Positions 1 through 9,031 of a stretch of 47,939 bases of DNA are shown here, piece after piece. A model generated the notes under the pieces. The model was not told the origin of the DNA, did no database searches, and was given only the letters and a program-made list of their open reading frames with translations. Both the position numbers and the translations under genes were made by a program. The DNA lies in NCBI GenBank assembly GCA_030537815.1, contig JAUNVF010000013.1, forward strand, positions 1 through 47,939, read 5' to 3'. Within the stretch, counting starts at the first letter, position 1, and every line of letters starts with the position of its first letter. This DNA comes from Tissierellia bacterium. GTDB lineage: Bacteria > Bacillota > Clostridia > Tissierellales > Peptoniphilaceae.

Positions 1-37
1 AAATGTCGAAAAAGCGGTTGGGTCAAATATTTTATAA
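1..37 (+). CDS. ntpF: V-type ATP synthase subunit F, C-terminal tail (partial)
   Basis: An open frame enters from the left edge and ends with the TAA at 35-37, giving the residues NVEKAVGSNIL. This hydrophobic ending resembles the C-terminus of V-type ATPase subunit F, whose gene normally lies directly before subunit A in bacterial V-ATPase operons. The stop is 15 bases before the TTG start of subunit A, and the A-subunit ribosome binding site (AAAGGAGAGG) directly follows it. Only 11 residues are visible, so the call rests mainly on gene order. Confidence 0.6.
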   Translation, partial: NVEKAVGSNIL

Positions 38-52
38 AGGAGAGGGCTTATA

Positions 53-1825
53 TTGAAAGTTGGAAAAATAATTAAAGTCTCTGGTCCGCTCGTAGTAGCA
101 GAGGGGATGGAAGAGGCCAACGTCTACGACGTAGTAGAAGTCTCAGAGAATAAGCTCATCGGTGAAATTATAGAAATGAGAGGCGACAGAGCCTCCATCC
201 AGGTATATGAAGAAACTACCGGCATTGGGCCCGGTGAAGTCGTTTATACTACAGGTTCTCCATTGTCGATTGAACTTGGTCCTGGTCTAATTGAAGAGAT
301 GTTTGACGGAATTCAAAGACCTCTTGATGAGTTGAGAAAAGCAGCCGGCGATTTCCTAGTGAGGGGAATAGAAGTACCGAGATTGAGCAGGAAAAAGAAA
401 TGGAAATTTGAACCTGTTAAAAAAGTCGGCGATGAAGTATTGCCGGGTGATATTATCGGAGAAGTACAGGAGAATGTAGTTGTAAAACATATGATAATGG
501 TTCCGCACGGCGTTTCCGGCAAAATTACAGATATCAAATCCGGTGAGTACACTGTCGATGAAGATGTCGCTACGATTAAAGGCGATGACGGAGAATATAA
601 AGTTAAGATGATGCAAAAATGGCCTGTAAGACAAGGTAGACCGTATAAGAGAAAATTAGACCCGGATATACCATTGGTTACAGGACAGAGGATAATAGAT
701 ACATTCTTCCCAGTAGCAAAAGGTGGAACTGCAGCTATTCCCGGACCTTTTGGATCAGGAAAGACAGTAGTTCAGCATCAGCTTGCTAAATGGGCAGATG
801 CAGATATAGTAGTTTATGTAGGTTGCGGTGAGCGTGGTAATGAGATGACCGACGTTTTGATGGAGTTCCCTGAACTTATTGACCCGCAAACCGGCGAGTC
901 TCTAATGAAGAGAACTGTATTGATAGCGAATACATCAAATATGCCTGTTGCCGCTCGTGAGGCATCAATATATACTGGAATAACAATTGCAGAATACTTT
1001 AGAGATATGGGCTATTCTGTCGCATTGATGGCTGACTCTACATCGAGATGGGCCGAGGCGCTTAGAGAGATGTCAGGTCGACTTGAGGAGATGCCCGGTG
1101 ACGAAGGTTATCCGGCATACCTAGCTTCTCGTGTAGCTGACTTCTATGAGAGAGCTGGTAAGGTATTGGCATGTGGAACAGATGACAGAGAGGGAGCGCT
1201 TACAGCCATAGGTGCAGTATCGCCACCGGGTGGAGATATATCTGAACCGGTTTCTCAGGCTACACTTAGAATAGTAAAAGTATTCTGGGGCCTTGATTAT
1301 GCATTATCGTATGCGAGACATTTCCCTGCTATCAACTGGTTAAACTCTTATTCGCTATACCAAACTAAGATGGACGAATTCTTTGATAAGAATATAGATG
1401 GAAGTTTTTCCAAGAATAGAATCAAGGCCATGGCACTATTATCAGAGGAGTCAGGCTTACAAGAAATAGTCAGACTGGTAGGTAGAGATGCACTTTCAGA
1501 AGAAGACCAATTAAAGCTCGAGATTGCAAAATCTATAAGAGAGGACTTTTTACAGCAAAATGCTTTCCACGAAACTGACACATATTGTTCACTGGAAAAA
1601 CAAAATAAGATGATACAACTTATTCTGGAATTTGGAGATCAGGCAAAAATGGCTCTAGATAAGGGAGTATATTTAAAAGAGATTTTAGACTTACCTGTCA
1701 GAGAAAAGATTACGAGAGTTAAAAATGTGCATGAAGACAGTCTAAATGAGATTGATGATATAGTTGCACAGCTTGAATCCGAAGTAAAAGACTTGATAGA
1801 TAAGGGAGGTATCCCAGATGCTTAA
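53..1825 (+). CDS. ntpA: V-type ATP synthase catalytic subunit A
   Basis: This is the catalytic, nucleotide-binding A subunit of the V1 sector of a membrane ATPase that couples ATP to H+ or Na+ movement. The 590 residues match the usual family length. The Walker A motif GPFGSGKT is at residues 231-238, followed by the typical [10 protein letters not shown] stretch, and the bulge region specific to A subunits (about 110-190) is present. The start is TTG at 53, preceded by the strong site AAAGGAGAGG at 37-46, and no better start lies upstream. It overlaps subunit B by 8 bases, which suggests translational coupling. The ion carried cannot be told from this subunit. Confidence 0.97.
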   Translation: MKVGKIIKVSGPLVVAEGMEEANVYDVVEVSENKLIGEIIEMRGDRASIQVYEETTGIGPGEVVYTTGSPLSIELGPGLIEEMFDGIQRPLDELRKAAGDFLVRGIEVPRLSRKKKWKFEPVKKVGDEVLPGDIIGEVQENVVVKHMIMVPHGVSGKITDIKSGEYTVDEDVATIKGDDGEYKVKMMQKWPVRQGRPYKRKLDPDIPLVTGQRIIDTFFPVAKGGTAAIPGPFGSGKTVVQHQLAKWADADIVVYVGCGERGNEMTDVLMEFPELIDPQTGESLMKRTVLIANTSNMPVAAREASIYTGITIAEYFRDMGYSVALMADSTSRWAEALREMSGRLEEMPGDEGYPAYLASRVADFYERAGKVLACGTDDREGALTAIGAVSPPGGDISEPVSQATLRIVKVFWGLDYALSYARHFPAINWLNSYSLYQTKMDEFFDKNIDGSFSKNRIKAMALLSEESGLQEIVRLVGRDALSEEDQLKLEIAKSIREDFLQQNAFHETDTYCSLEKQNKMIQLILEFGDQAKMALDKGVYLKEILDLPVREKITRVKNVHEDSLNEIDDIVAQLESEVKDLIDKGGIPDA

Positions 1826-3194
1826 AGATTATAGAAGCATAACCGAAATAGTTGGACCTCTTATGGTAGTTGAAGGGGTAGAAGGAATTAAATACGAAGA
1901 ACTGGTTGAAGTTAGAATGCAGACCGGTGAAAAGAGAAGAGGTAGAGTTCTTGAGATAAATGAAGATAAAGCCATGATTCAGTTATTTGAAGGATCATCA
2001 GGAATAAACCTCAGAGATACTTCGGTTAGATTTCTAGGAAAACCTCTAGAATTAGGAGTTTCGGCGGATATGATCGGTAGAGTATTCGACGGTTTGGGAA
2101 CTCCGATAGACGATGGCCCTGCGATAATACCTGAAAAGAGACTCGATATAAATGGAGCGCCTATAAATCCCGCTTCAAGAGATTATCCTGAGGAATTTAT
2201 CCAGACGGGAATCTCCTGTATAGACGGTTTAAATACCCTCGTAAGAGGTCAAAAATTACCTATATTCTCGGGTTCAGGCCTTCCACATAATAATGTTGCA
2301 GCTCAAATCGCTAGACAGGCAAGAGTACTCGGGGAAGGTGAAAAATTTGCCGTAGTATTCGCAGCCATGGGTATTACATTTGAGGAAGCTCAATTCTTTA
2401 TAGATGACTTTACAAAGACAGGAGCTATAGATAGAGCTGTATTATTTATGAATCTTGCTGATGACCCTGCGATTGAGAGGATTGCAACTCCGAGAATGGC
2501 GCTTACTTGTGCTGAATACTTGGCATTTGAGCAGGATATGCATGTCCTTATAATTTTGACTGACTTGACAAATTATGCAGAGGCATTGAGAGAGGTTTCA
2601 GCAGCGAGAAAAGAAGTTCCCGGTAGAAGAGGATATCCCGGTTATCTATATACTGACTTAGCTTCACTATATGAAAGAGCGGGAAGAATCAAAGGAAGAA
2701 AAGGATCTATAACTCAGATACCTATTCTTACCATGCCGGAGGATGATATAACTCACCCGATTCCAGACCTTACAGGATATATAACTGAGGGACAGATAAT
2801 CCTATCCAGAGAGCTGTATAAGAGGGGAATCGAACCTCCTATAAATATAGTTCCGTCCCTATCAAGATTGAAGGATAAAGGTATCGGTGACGGTAAAACC
2901 AGAGAAGATCATGCCGACACGATGAACCAGATCTACGCCGGCTATACATCGGGTATACAAGCGAGAGAATTAGCAGTAATACTCGGGGATTCAGCATTGT
3001 CAGATGCCGACAAAGCTTTTGCAAAATTCGCTACGGCATTCGACGAGGAATATGTAGATCAAGGTTACTATACCAATAGAACTATATATGATACATTGGA
3101 TCTTGGATGGAAATTACTTGAAATCATTCCTAGAACAGAACTCAAGAGAATTAGGGATGAATATATTGAGAAATATATGGATAATAAAGCTTAA
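1818..3194 (+). CDS. ntpB: V-type ATP synthase regulatory subunit B
   Basis: This is the non-catalytic B subunit of the V1 head, alternating with subunit A. The 458-residue length is typical. The P-loop position carries the degenerate sequence SGSGLPHNN (about residues 151-159) in place of a GKT motif, which marks B subunits. The [14 protein letters not shown] and [13 protein letters not shown] stretches are also characteristic. The ATG at 1818 lies inside the end of the A gene, with GGGAGG at 1804-1809 as ribosome binding site. It is followed 13 bases later by subunit D, so A, B and D form one transcript. Confidence 0.97.
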   Translation: MLKDYRSITEIVGPLMVVEGVEGIKYEELVEVRMQTGEKRRGRVLEINEDKAMIQLFEGSSGINLRDTSVRFLGKPLELGVSADMIGRVFDGLGTPIDDGPAIIPEKRLDINGAPINPASRDYPEEFIQTGISCIDGLNTLVRGQKLPIFSGSGLPHNNVAAQIARQARVLGEGEKFAVVFAAMGITFEEAQFFIDDFTKTGAIDRAVLFMNLADDPAIERIATPRMALTCAEYLAFEQDMHVLIILTDLTNYAEALREVSAARKEVPGRRGYPGYLYTDLASLYERAGRIKGRKGSITQIPILTMPEDDITHPIPDLTGYITEGQIILSRELYKRGIEPPINIVPSLSRLKDKGIGDGKTREDHADTMNQIYAGYTSGIQARELAVILGDSALSDADKAFAKFATAFDEEYVDQGYYTNRTIYDTLDLGWKLLEIIPRTELKRIRDEYIEKYMDNKA

Positions 3195-3207
3195 AGGAGC
3201 TGATTAA

Positions 3208-3846
3208 ATGGCGAAGCTCAATGTCAATCCCACGAGGATGCAAATGACCCTGCTTAAAAACAGGCTCAAGACATCGGTTCGTGGACACAAGCTCCTAAAG
3301 GACAAGCAAGACGAACTCATGAGAAGATTTATAGAGATGATAAGACATAATAAAAATCTACGTGAGGATGTCGAAAAGGAGCTGGGAGATTCATTTAAAG
3401 ATTTTCTCTTAGCCAGTGCCGTAATGAGTCCTGAAATGCTTGAAGAAGCCGTATCTTTCCCAAAGCAGAATTTAACTGTCGATATTAAAAAGAAAAATGT
3501 TATGAGCGTCAATATACCGGTCATGACATTTGACAAAGGTGACAGTGAAGAGAGCAATATATATCCATACGGATATGCCCATACTTCAGCAGAATTGGAC
3601 GATGCAATTTTTAAACTCAATGAAATCATGGATAAATTGCTTGAACTTGCAGAAGTTGAAAAAGCATGTCAACTTATGGCAGATGAAATTGAGAAGACAA
3701 GGCGTCGTGTAAATGCATTGGAGTATAGGACTATACCTGATTTGGAAGAAACTATTAAATATATCAGAATGAAGCTCGATGAAAATGAAAGAGCGACCAT
3801 CACAAGACTCATGAAGGTTAAAGATATAATAGCTAAAGAGAATTAA
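3208..3846 (+). CDS. ntpD: V-type ATP synthase subunit D (central stalk)
   Basis: Subunit D forms the rotating central stalk that links the A3B3 head to the membrane ring. The 212 residues begin with the family's typical [16 protein letters not shown] segment. They continue as long amphipathic helices at both ends (about 5-75 and 120-200), as expected for a coiled-coil shaft. AAAGGAGC lies just before the ATG. It is the last gene of the operon: a rho-independent terminator starts about 30 bases after its stop. The gene order F-A-B-D is the classic bacterial V-ATPase order. Confidence 0.96.
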   Translation: MAKLNVNPTRMQMTLLKNRLKTSVRGHKLLKDKQDELMRRFIEMIRHNKNLREDVEKELGDSFKDFLLASAVMSPEMLEEAVSFPKQNLTVDIKKKNVMSVNIPVMTFDKGDSEESNIYPYGYAHTSAELDDAIFKLNEIMDKLLELAEVEKACQLMADEIEKTRRRVNALEYRTIPDLEETIKYIRMKLDENERATITRLMKVKDIIAKEN

Positions 3847-3876
3847 ATAATCCGTTTAAGCGGATTCCAATATAGA

Positions 3877-3912
3877 AAAGACAGAAATGAGATTCTCATC
3901 TCTGTCTTTTTT
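3877..3912 (+). terminator. Rho-independent terminator of the V-ATPase operon
   Basis: The inverted repeat GACAGA-A-ATGAG, loop ATT, CTCAT-C-TCTGTC spans 3880-3906. It is preceded by an A run and followed by six T residues at 3907-3912. A smaller stem (TCCG/CGGA) sits just upstream at 3851-3864. It cleanly separates the V-ATPase operon from the region that follows. Confidence 0.9.
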
Positions 3913-4360
3913 GTTTCCAGCTAAAAAAAATCCACGATAGCATTAAAGGTCGACATTAGAAATGGATAAGAGCTCGAGAAGCCTTAATTATTAATTTCAA
4001 GACAAGATAGTTTTTAATTTTTATATTAAAATTAAGAAATTATAATTTACATAAAGATAATTTATTAAGATATAAGTTCAATAACTTTTTCTTATTGGAG
4101 ATATATTGATAAAGATGATAATATCAATATTGAATGGTAATCTATTTATAGGATATAAAATCTTTTTGATTAAAGATTTATTTAGTTATTTTTAATTTGA
4201 TTGTATTTTAAATCTCATTAGAAAGAGCTAATATTGGTTTTATATCGGCTATAAATTCATTGATCATTCCAGAATATTAATTATATACTTATGACAATAT
4301 TATTGTCATGATTTACTCTAGTATAGAATTTAATATTTTATTTAAAAATAGGAGGGAAAA
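3913..4360. other. AT-rich intergenic region, no gene seen
   Basis: This stretch of about 450 bases is very AT-rich and holds no convincing reading frame on either strand and no recognisable structured RNA. The only clear structure is the 19-base palindrome at 4291-4309 near the right end, listed separately, together with promoter-like elements for the downstream gene and the ribosome binding site GGAGGG at 4351-4356. The length before the first gene leaves room for further regulatory sites or a small RNA, but nothing specific supports one. Confidence 0.6.
4291..4309. promoter_or_regulatory. Perfect 19-bp palindrome, candidate operator
   Basis: ATGACAATA, one central T, TATTGTCAT: nine-base arms match perfectly. 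The right arm contains TTGTCA (4303-4308), which could act as a -35 element with TAGAAT at 4324-4329 as a suboptimal -10 (15-base spacer). The palindrome lies 52 bases before the ATG of the rhodanese lipoprotein gene, a position suited to a dimeric repressor that would occlude the promoter. The regulator is not identified. Confidence 0.55.
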
Positions 4361-5077
4361 ATGAAAAATAAGATTTTTAAAATTCTAACATTGATTTTCG
4401 TAGTATCATCGTTTATGATGGCTTGTTCAGGGGGAAAATCAGGAGATGCTACAGAGACTGCTGATGGATTTAAGGAAATGAAAGGTGAAGAACTTGAAAG
4501 CCTAAATGAAGGCAAGGAAAAAGATTCAATATTGATTATAGATGTACGTCCGGAAGAAGAGTATTTAGCGGGGAATATTCCGAATTCTATAAATATATTA
4601 TCAGATGATATCGATAAGAATATAGAAAAGATAAAAGACTATAAGGAGAATAAAATCATAGTTTATTGCAATACCGGAAATAGATCTGCCAAGGCGGCTA
4701 AGGTATTGGTCGATAATGGATTTAAGGATGTTTACAATGCACAAGGGGTTAAGGAGTATGAATATAAACTCGTAAATTATACTGATATACTAGCTTCTGA
4801 TTTATTGGATATGATGAATGAGGATGGAATAGTCTTGGTTGATTACAGACCAAAAGATTTATATGATAAGGGGCATATCAAAGGAGCTATAAATATCGAA
4901 TTAGATGAAATAACAGATAATTTAGATAAATTACCTAAAGATGCTAAGATATTATTGTATTGCAATACGGGTACAAAGAGTGCTTTAGCTGCTGATGAAT
5001 TAACAAAATTAGGATATGAAAATGTATTTAATTCAATTGAAGGAGTTAAAGAATACGATTTTGATTTAGTTAAATAA
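4361..5077 (+). CDS. Tandem-rhodanese lipoprotein
   Basis: This is a secreted, lipid-anchored protein with two rhodanese (sulfurtransferase) domains. Residues 1-22 form a lipoprotein signal peptide with the lipobox MMAC and acylated Cys22. Domain 1 spans about 38-128 with active Cys103 in YCNTGNRS; domain 2 spans about 140-236 with Cys201 in YCNTGTKS. Both active cysteines are intact, unlike many tandem rhodaneses where one domain is dead. The likely role is handling sulfane sulfur, or possibly a selenium equivalent, outside the membrane. It opens an operon with TVP38 proteins, an Fe-S protein and two transferases. E. coli YnjE is also an exported multi-rhodanese protein beside similar genes. 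The substrate is unknown. Confidence 0.88.
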   Translation: MKNKIFKILTLIFVVSSFMMACSGGKSGDATETADGFKEMKGEELESLNEGKEKDSILIIDVRPEEEYLAGNIPNSINILSDDIDKNIEKIKDYKENKIIVYCNTGNRSAKAAKVLVDNGFKDVYNAQGVKEYEYKLVNYTDILASDLLDMMNEDGIVLVDYRPKDLYDKGHIKGAINIELDEITDNLDKLPKDAKILLYCNTGTKSALAADELTKLGYENVFNSIEGVKEYDFDLVK

Positions 5078-5169
5078 GAATCTGAATTGATATTTACCAT
5101 TATTTAGATTAAATAAAATTGTAAAATCAAATTGCAGCAATAGGCTGACGAGAAAGGTCCGGTGACGAT

Positions 5170-5868
5170 TTGAAAATAAAAAAGAAAACCCTAGTTAAAC
5201 TAGTGGTTTTATTAGCGGTCATAGCCTCTTTTCTATTTATACCGCAATTAAATACAGGTTTAAAAAATATGGTCGGCTCCTTTAAATCGGTGGAATCGGT
5301 AAGAAATTATATACAATCTTTTGGAGCATGGGCTGTAGCAATTTCATTTCTAATGATGATATTGCAGTCGATTGCCGCTCCAATCCCTGCATTCTTTATC
5401 ACATTCGCAAATGCAGTTGTATGGGGATGGTGGAGAGGGGCGATCCTCTCGTGGACATCGGCTATGGCTGGTGCGGCTATCTGCTTTATGATATCAAGGG
5501 TATACGGACGCAGTGCTGCCGAGAAATTTGCAACGAAGATGGCGATTGAAGATGTGGATATTTTCTTTAAAAAATACGGGAAAAATGCAATTTTAGTTGC
5601 GAGACTACTTCCTTTTGTACCTTTTGACCCGATAAGCTATGCTGCCGGACTCACTGCAATGACATTTAGGGATTTCTTTATAGCTACCGGATTGGGGCAG
5701 ATTCCCGCGACCATAGTATATTCTTATGCTGCAGCTAAGTCTTCAAATCCATCGACATTTGTAAAGGGACTTTTAATATTATTCGGCATATCTGCATTAG
5801 TTTATACAGTAAAGAAAATATGGACTGAGAAAAATAAAGCGGAAATCGAGGGTGTTAATATAGAATGA
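5170..5868 (+). CDS. TVP38/TMEM64 (DedA-like) membrane protein 1
   Basis: This 232-residue integral membrane protein belongs to the TVP38/TMEM64 family (YdjX/YdjZ type). It has an N-terminal membrane helix (about 9-27), a central family-type region with PIPAFFITFANAVVWG and a re-entrant-type stretch, the ARLLPFVPFDPISYAAGL motif around 145-165, and a C-terminal helix. The start is TTG at 5170; GTG at 5162 is blocked by an immediate stop, and GAAAGG at 5152-5157 is the best ribosome binding site, at a somewhat long spacing. It overlaps the next gene by ATGA. Family members are linked to lipid or small-solute transport; the substrate here is unknown. Confidence 0.88.
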   Translation: MKIKKKTLVKLVVLLAVIASFLFIPQLNTGLKNMVGSFKSVESVRNYIQSFGAWAVAISFLMMILQSIAAPIPAFFITFANAVVWGWWRGAILSWTSAMAGAAICFMISRVYGRSAAEKFATKMAIEDVDIFFKKYGKNAILVARLLPFVPFDPISYAAGLTAMTFRDFFIATGLGQIPATIVYSYAAAKSSNPSTFVKGLLILFGISALVYTVKKIWTEKNKAEIEGVNIE

Positions 5869-7001
5869 AAAGAGAAAAGTTCAGCATCGGAAGCGAAGAT
5901 CTAATTGAAAGGGTAGAAAGAGAATATCAAAAATGTATTGGATGTAAATTATGTACAAAAGGCTGCCCGATGCTCGATATCTTTTCAGATAATCCCAAAA
6001 ATCTACTGAGGGATTTAAATGACGAGGGGGAATTTGATATTGATTTGCCCTATTCATGCATGATCTGTGGATATTGTCAGGAAGTTTGTCCAGCAGATAT
6101 TAGTTTCAGGGATTTATTTTACAGATTTAGGCAGATCACAGTAGAACAAAATGGAGGTGATCTTCCATCTCATCTTGGAACTAAGAATGTTGATTTACAT
6201 CAGTATTTTAGTTTCTCCAAGATTTTTACTGATGATATAAAGGGATATGGTGAGACCATATTCTTTCCCGGATGTTCTCTTATGTCTTATGATCCCGATA
6301 TGGTGATTGAAATATATAGATATTTAAGCGATAATATTGAAATTGGTTTTTGCAATAAATGTTGTGGCAAACCAACGGATTTCTTAGGTAAAAAAGATAA
6401 ATTTAATTTATATCTTTCGGAATTGAAAGAGGAATTCAAGAGGAAAAATGTAAAGAAAATAATTACTGGTTGCCAAAATTGCTATATGAGTTTTGTGAGA
6501 AATATACCGGATATGGAAATTGTATCGGTATACGAGGAACTCGACAGGATTGGGATTCCGCAGCATGCAAAGAAAAAATACTCTAAATTAAATATGGAAG
6601 TTACAGTTCATGACCCATGCCCTACAAGATCATTTCCGCAAATACATGACAGTATTAGAAATTTACTCAAAGATCTAGGAATAAAAACGAATGATATGAA
6701 ATATACTAGAAATAAAACTCTTTGTTGTGGCATGGGTGGTATGATTTCTAAGACCTCTCCTGCTATCAGTGAATCTCATAGGAAAAGAGTTGCCGGCGAG
6801 GTTGAGGACGAGATTGTAGTTTCTTATTGTCAGCAATGTGTATCTGCTATGAGAGCTTCAAAAAAAGATTCGATACATATACTCGATATGATATTTACTG
6901 AAAATTATGAAGACAGATTTAAGAGAAAAGTCGGTTTGTTACAGTCTTGGAATAATAGATTAAAGATAAGAAAAATATTTAAGGAGATAGAAGATGAATA
7001 A
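5865..7001 (+). CDS. Fe-S oxidoreductase with two [4Fe-4S] motifs and CCG domains
   Basis: This 378-residue protein has the heterodisulfide-reductase D / GlpC / LutA architecture. Two ferredoxin motifs occur near the N-terminus (Cys24, 27, 30, 34 and Cys65, 68, 71, 75, each C-x2-C-x2-C-x3-CP). Two cysteine-rich CCG domains follow (CNKCCGKP with GCQNC, then HDPCPTR with CCGMGGM). Such proteins pass electrons to disulfides, quinones or thiol cofactors. It has no transmembrane segment, so it should act at the cytoplasmic face beside the two TVP38 proteins that flank it. It overlaps both neighbours (ATGA with the previous gene, 8 bases with the next), indicating one coupled operon. The partner and substrate are unknown. 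Confidence 0.88.
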   Translation: MKREKFSIGSEDLIERVEREYQKCIGCKLCTKGCPMLDIFSDNPKNLLRDLNDEGEFDIDLPYSCMICGYCQEVCPADISFRDLFYRFRQITVEQNGGDLPSHLGTKNVDLHQYFSFSKIFTDDIKGYGETIFFPGCSLMSYDPDMVIEIYRYLSDNIEIGFCNKCCGKPTDFLGKKDKFNLYLSELKEEFKRKNVKKIITGCQNCYMSFVRNIPDMEIVSVYEELDRIGIPQHAKKKYSKLNMEVTVHDPCPTRSFPQIHDSIRNLLKDLGIKTNDMKYTRNKTLCCGMGGMISKTSPAISESHRKRVAGEVEDEIVVSYCQQCVSAMRASKKDSIHILDMIFTENYEDRFKRKVGLLQSWNNRLKIRKIFKEIEDE

Positions 7002-7665
7002 AAAAGGGATTCTAAAGAAAATCCTATTAATGATCGCCATAATATCCTTATCTGTATTTGTATATATTAAATTTGATTTCAAAAATCTAAGTCCTTCAAT
7101 ATTTAGCGATAAGATTAGATCCATGGGCAAATTATCGGCTGTTTTTTATATCATAATCTTGACATTATTGCCTCTGCTCTTATTCCCAGATTCTGTACTC
7201 GTTATAGCTGGTGGAATGGTTTTTGGATTAAAATGGGGAAGTATATTGACTTCTATTGGCTCTCTAATAGGGGCATTAATCGCCTATTATATAGCTAAAT
7301 ACTTGGGAAGAGATGCCGTCGAGAAATTTATAAAAAAAGATCCTGTAATGATCAAATCTGGGAAATCCGGATTCATATTAATATTAATTTTAAGACTTAT
7401 TCCTTTATTTCCTTTTAAATTAGTTAGCTATAGTGCGGGTCTTGCTGAGGTCGACATAAAGGAATTCTCTCTCGCCACATTTATAGGTTCAATGCCGGGC
7501 ATTTTAGTTTATGTGAATCTGGGAGATAAATCAAATAATATTGGCAGCAGTGAATTTTATATGGCAATCTTAATTTTAGTTCTGATGACTGCATTATTTT
7601 ATATATTTAAGAAATGGTATGACAAAAAAATGCCTGAAAAATTCTCAAAACCGGAGGAAATATGA
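6994..7665 (+). CDS. TVP38/TMEM64 (DedA-like) membrane protein 2
   Basis: A second 223-residue TVP38-family membrane protein, paralogous to the one at 5170. It has an N-terminal helix (about 8-24), a helix after residue 45, the family region LVIAGGMVFGLKWGS, the motif LRLIPLFPFKLVSYSAGL near 125-145, and a C-terminal helix. AAGGAGA precedes the ATG. It overlaps the next gene by ATGA. Two TVP38 genes beside an Fe-S protein gene also occur as ydjX and ydjZ around ydjY in E. coli, so the two may work as a pair. Confidence 0.87.
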   Translation: MNKKGILKKILLMIAIISLSVFVYIKFDFKNLSPSIFSDKIRSMGKLSAVFYIIILTLLPLLLFPDSVLVIAGGMVFGLKWGSILTSIGSLIGALIAYYIAKYLGRDAVEKFIKKDPVMIKSGKSGFILILILRLIPLFPFKLVSYSAGLAEVDIKEFSLATFIGSMPGILVYVNLGDKSNNIGSSEFYMAILILVLMTALFYIFKKWYDKKMPEKFSKPEEI

Positions 7666-8336
7666 TTTCTATAATAATTCCGGTATTAAATGAAGAAAAG
7701 ACGATAGAAAAAAGCCTGAAAAATATCAAGGAAATAGAGGGAGATTATGAAATAATAGTTAGCGATGGAGGTAGCAAAGACAGGACTGTAGAAATCGCTG
7801 AGAGATATGCTAAAGTTATAATATCGAAACCCGGACGAGCAATTCAAATGAATTCGGCAGCTAAGATAGCGAAGGGTAGTGTATTATGGTTTGTTCACAG
7901 CGACTCAAAGGTAGAAAAAGACAGTTTATCGGCTATAAAATATGCGGTGGATAGCGGATTTCATGCCGGCTGTTTTTCTCTTTATTTTTACGACCACGAC
8001 GATAAACTTTTAAAATTTATAGCTAAGACATCTAATTATCGGGCAAAGTATTTGAAATTGATTTTTGGAGATCAGGGCCTTTTTATCAGAAATGATTATT
8101 TCAGAGAATTGAATGGCTATAAAGAAATTCCGATTATGGAAGATTGGGATATTTCAAAAAGGATTTACGAAAATGGGAATGTGATAGTCTTAGATAAAAA
8201 AATAGGAACCTCAGCAAGGAGGTTCAAAAAAGGTGGAGTCTTAAAAACTCTATTAAAAATGCATAAGATAAAATTTCAATATATCATGGGGAAATCTCCT
8301 CAAGATATAGCTAAAATTTATAGAGAGGTAAGATGA
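7662..8336 (+). CDS. TIGR04283-type family 2 glycosyltransferase
   Basis: A cytoplasmic GT-A fold glycosyltransferase of 224 residues. The start IIIPVLNEEKTI and the nucleotide-sugar motif SDGGSKDRT (about 34-42) are typical of GT2. The GRAIQMN segment, the HSDS metal-binding motif, GDQGLF, MEDWDISKR and the TSARRFKKGG ending are the pattern of the family first named rSAM/selenodomain-associated transferase 2 and later arsenosugar biosynthesis glycosyltransferase. It overlaps both neighbours by ATGA. Neither a SelD-domain protein nor a radical-SAM enzyme, the usual partners of this family, lies in the window. The acceptor is therefore unknown. Confidence 0.85.
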   Translation: MISIIIPVLNEEKTIEKSLKNIKEIEGDYEIIVSDGGSKDRTVEIAERYAKVIISKPGRAIQMNSAAKIAKGSVLWFVHSDSKVEKDSLSAIKYAVDSGFHAGCFSLYFYDHDDKLLKFIAKTSNYRAKYLKLIFGDQGLFIRNDYFRELNGYKEIPIMEDWDISKRIYENGNVIVLDKKIGTSARRFKKGGVLKTLLKMHKIKFQYIMGKSPQDIAKIYREVR

Positions 8337-9007
8337 TGAATGCTCTCATTATATTTACAAAAATTCCGATAGAGGGATTTGTTAAAACCAGATTAATAGA
8401 ATCGATAGGAGAAGCTAGAGCTAGAGATTTGGCAGAGGCGATGTTAAAAGATTTATTGAGGAGATTTGAGTCTGATATAGATTACGATATTTTGCTATTT
8501 TATACTCCAGAAGACAAATTGTATATGATTGAGGAGTATATCTCCGAATACAAGGCCTTTCCACAGATAGATGGAGATCTTGGGTCCAGGATGTACTATG
8601 CCATGAAAATGGCTTTTGAAATGGGATATGAAAAGGTGACTCTGATAGGATCGGATATTCCGGAGCTTGGCAGGAGACAGGTTGAAGATTCGATGTCAAA
8701 ATTAGATAAATCCGATATAGTTTTTGGCCCTTCAGCCGATGGTGGATATTATTTAATCGCTCTAAAAGAAGCAAATTTGAGTCGGGATATATTTAAAATA
8801 TCGATAGTATGGGGAAGTGGTAGAGTATTAGACCAAAGCAAAAAGATTGCTAAATCTAATGAGCTTAAAATAGATTTGGTAGATGAATTGACTGATTTTG
8901 ACAGGGAAGAAGACCTTGATAAAATAAAAGATTTTGATAATATTGGCGAAAATACAAAAAAGATTATCGTTGAATTATTTGAAAAAGATTGGAGTGCTGC
9001 AAAATAA
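8333..9007 (+). CDS. TIGR04282-type (DUF2064, CofC-like) nucleotidyl/glycosyl transferase
   Basis: A 224-residue GT-A-like protein related to CofC and MobA nucleotidyltransferases. Recognisable motifs are ALIIFTKIPIEGFVKTRL at the N-terminus, GDLGSRM near 84, GSDIPEL near 106 and GPSADGGYYLIA near 133. This family is the usual partner of the TIGR04283 transferase encoded just upstream and is called rSAM/selenodomain-associated transferase 1 or arsenosugar biosynthesis glycosyltransferase. The start is the ATG at 8333 overlapping the previous stop; a second ATG follows directly. Its stop codon lies inside the terminator hairpin. It closes the operon that begins at 4361. Confidence 0.85.
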   Translation: MMNALIIFTKIPIEGFVKTRLIESIGEARARDLAEAMLKDLLRRFESDIDYDILLFYTPEDKLYMIEEYISEYKAFPQIDGDLGSRMYYAMKMAFEMGYEKVTLIGSDIPELGRRQVEDSMSKLDKSDIVFGPSADGGYYLIALKEANLSRDIFKISIVWGSGRVLDQSKKIAKSNELKIDLVDELTDFDREEDLDKIKDFDNIGENTKKIIVELFEKDWSAAK

Positions 9008-9031
9008 TTATTATGCAGGCACTCTTTTTTT
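8992..9031. terminator. Terminator between two convergent operons
   Basis: GAGTGC-TGCA (8992-9001) pairs with TGCA-G-GCACTC (9014-9024) with a single bulged base, followed by seven T residues on the plus strand. It contains the last codons of the plus-strand gene and touches the stop of the minus-strand gene at 9030. In the minus direction the hairpin is followed after a few bases by a short T run, so it may serve both operons. Confidence 0.88.

Noticed and set aside
3204-3629. Open frame antisense to V-ATPase subunit D
   Set aside because: It is the reverse reading of a conserved gene and resembles no known protein.
3913-4290. Small RNA or small protein gene in the AT-rich gap
   Set aside because: No promoter-plus-terminator pair, no conserved RNA features and no reading frame with a ribosome binding site were found.
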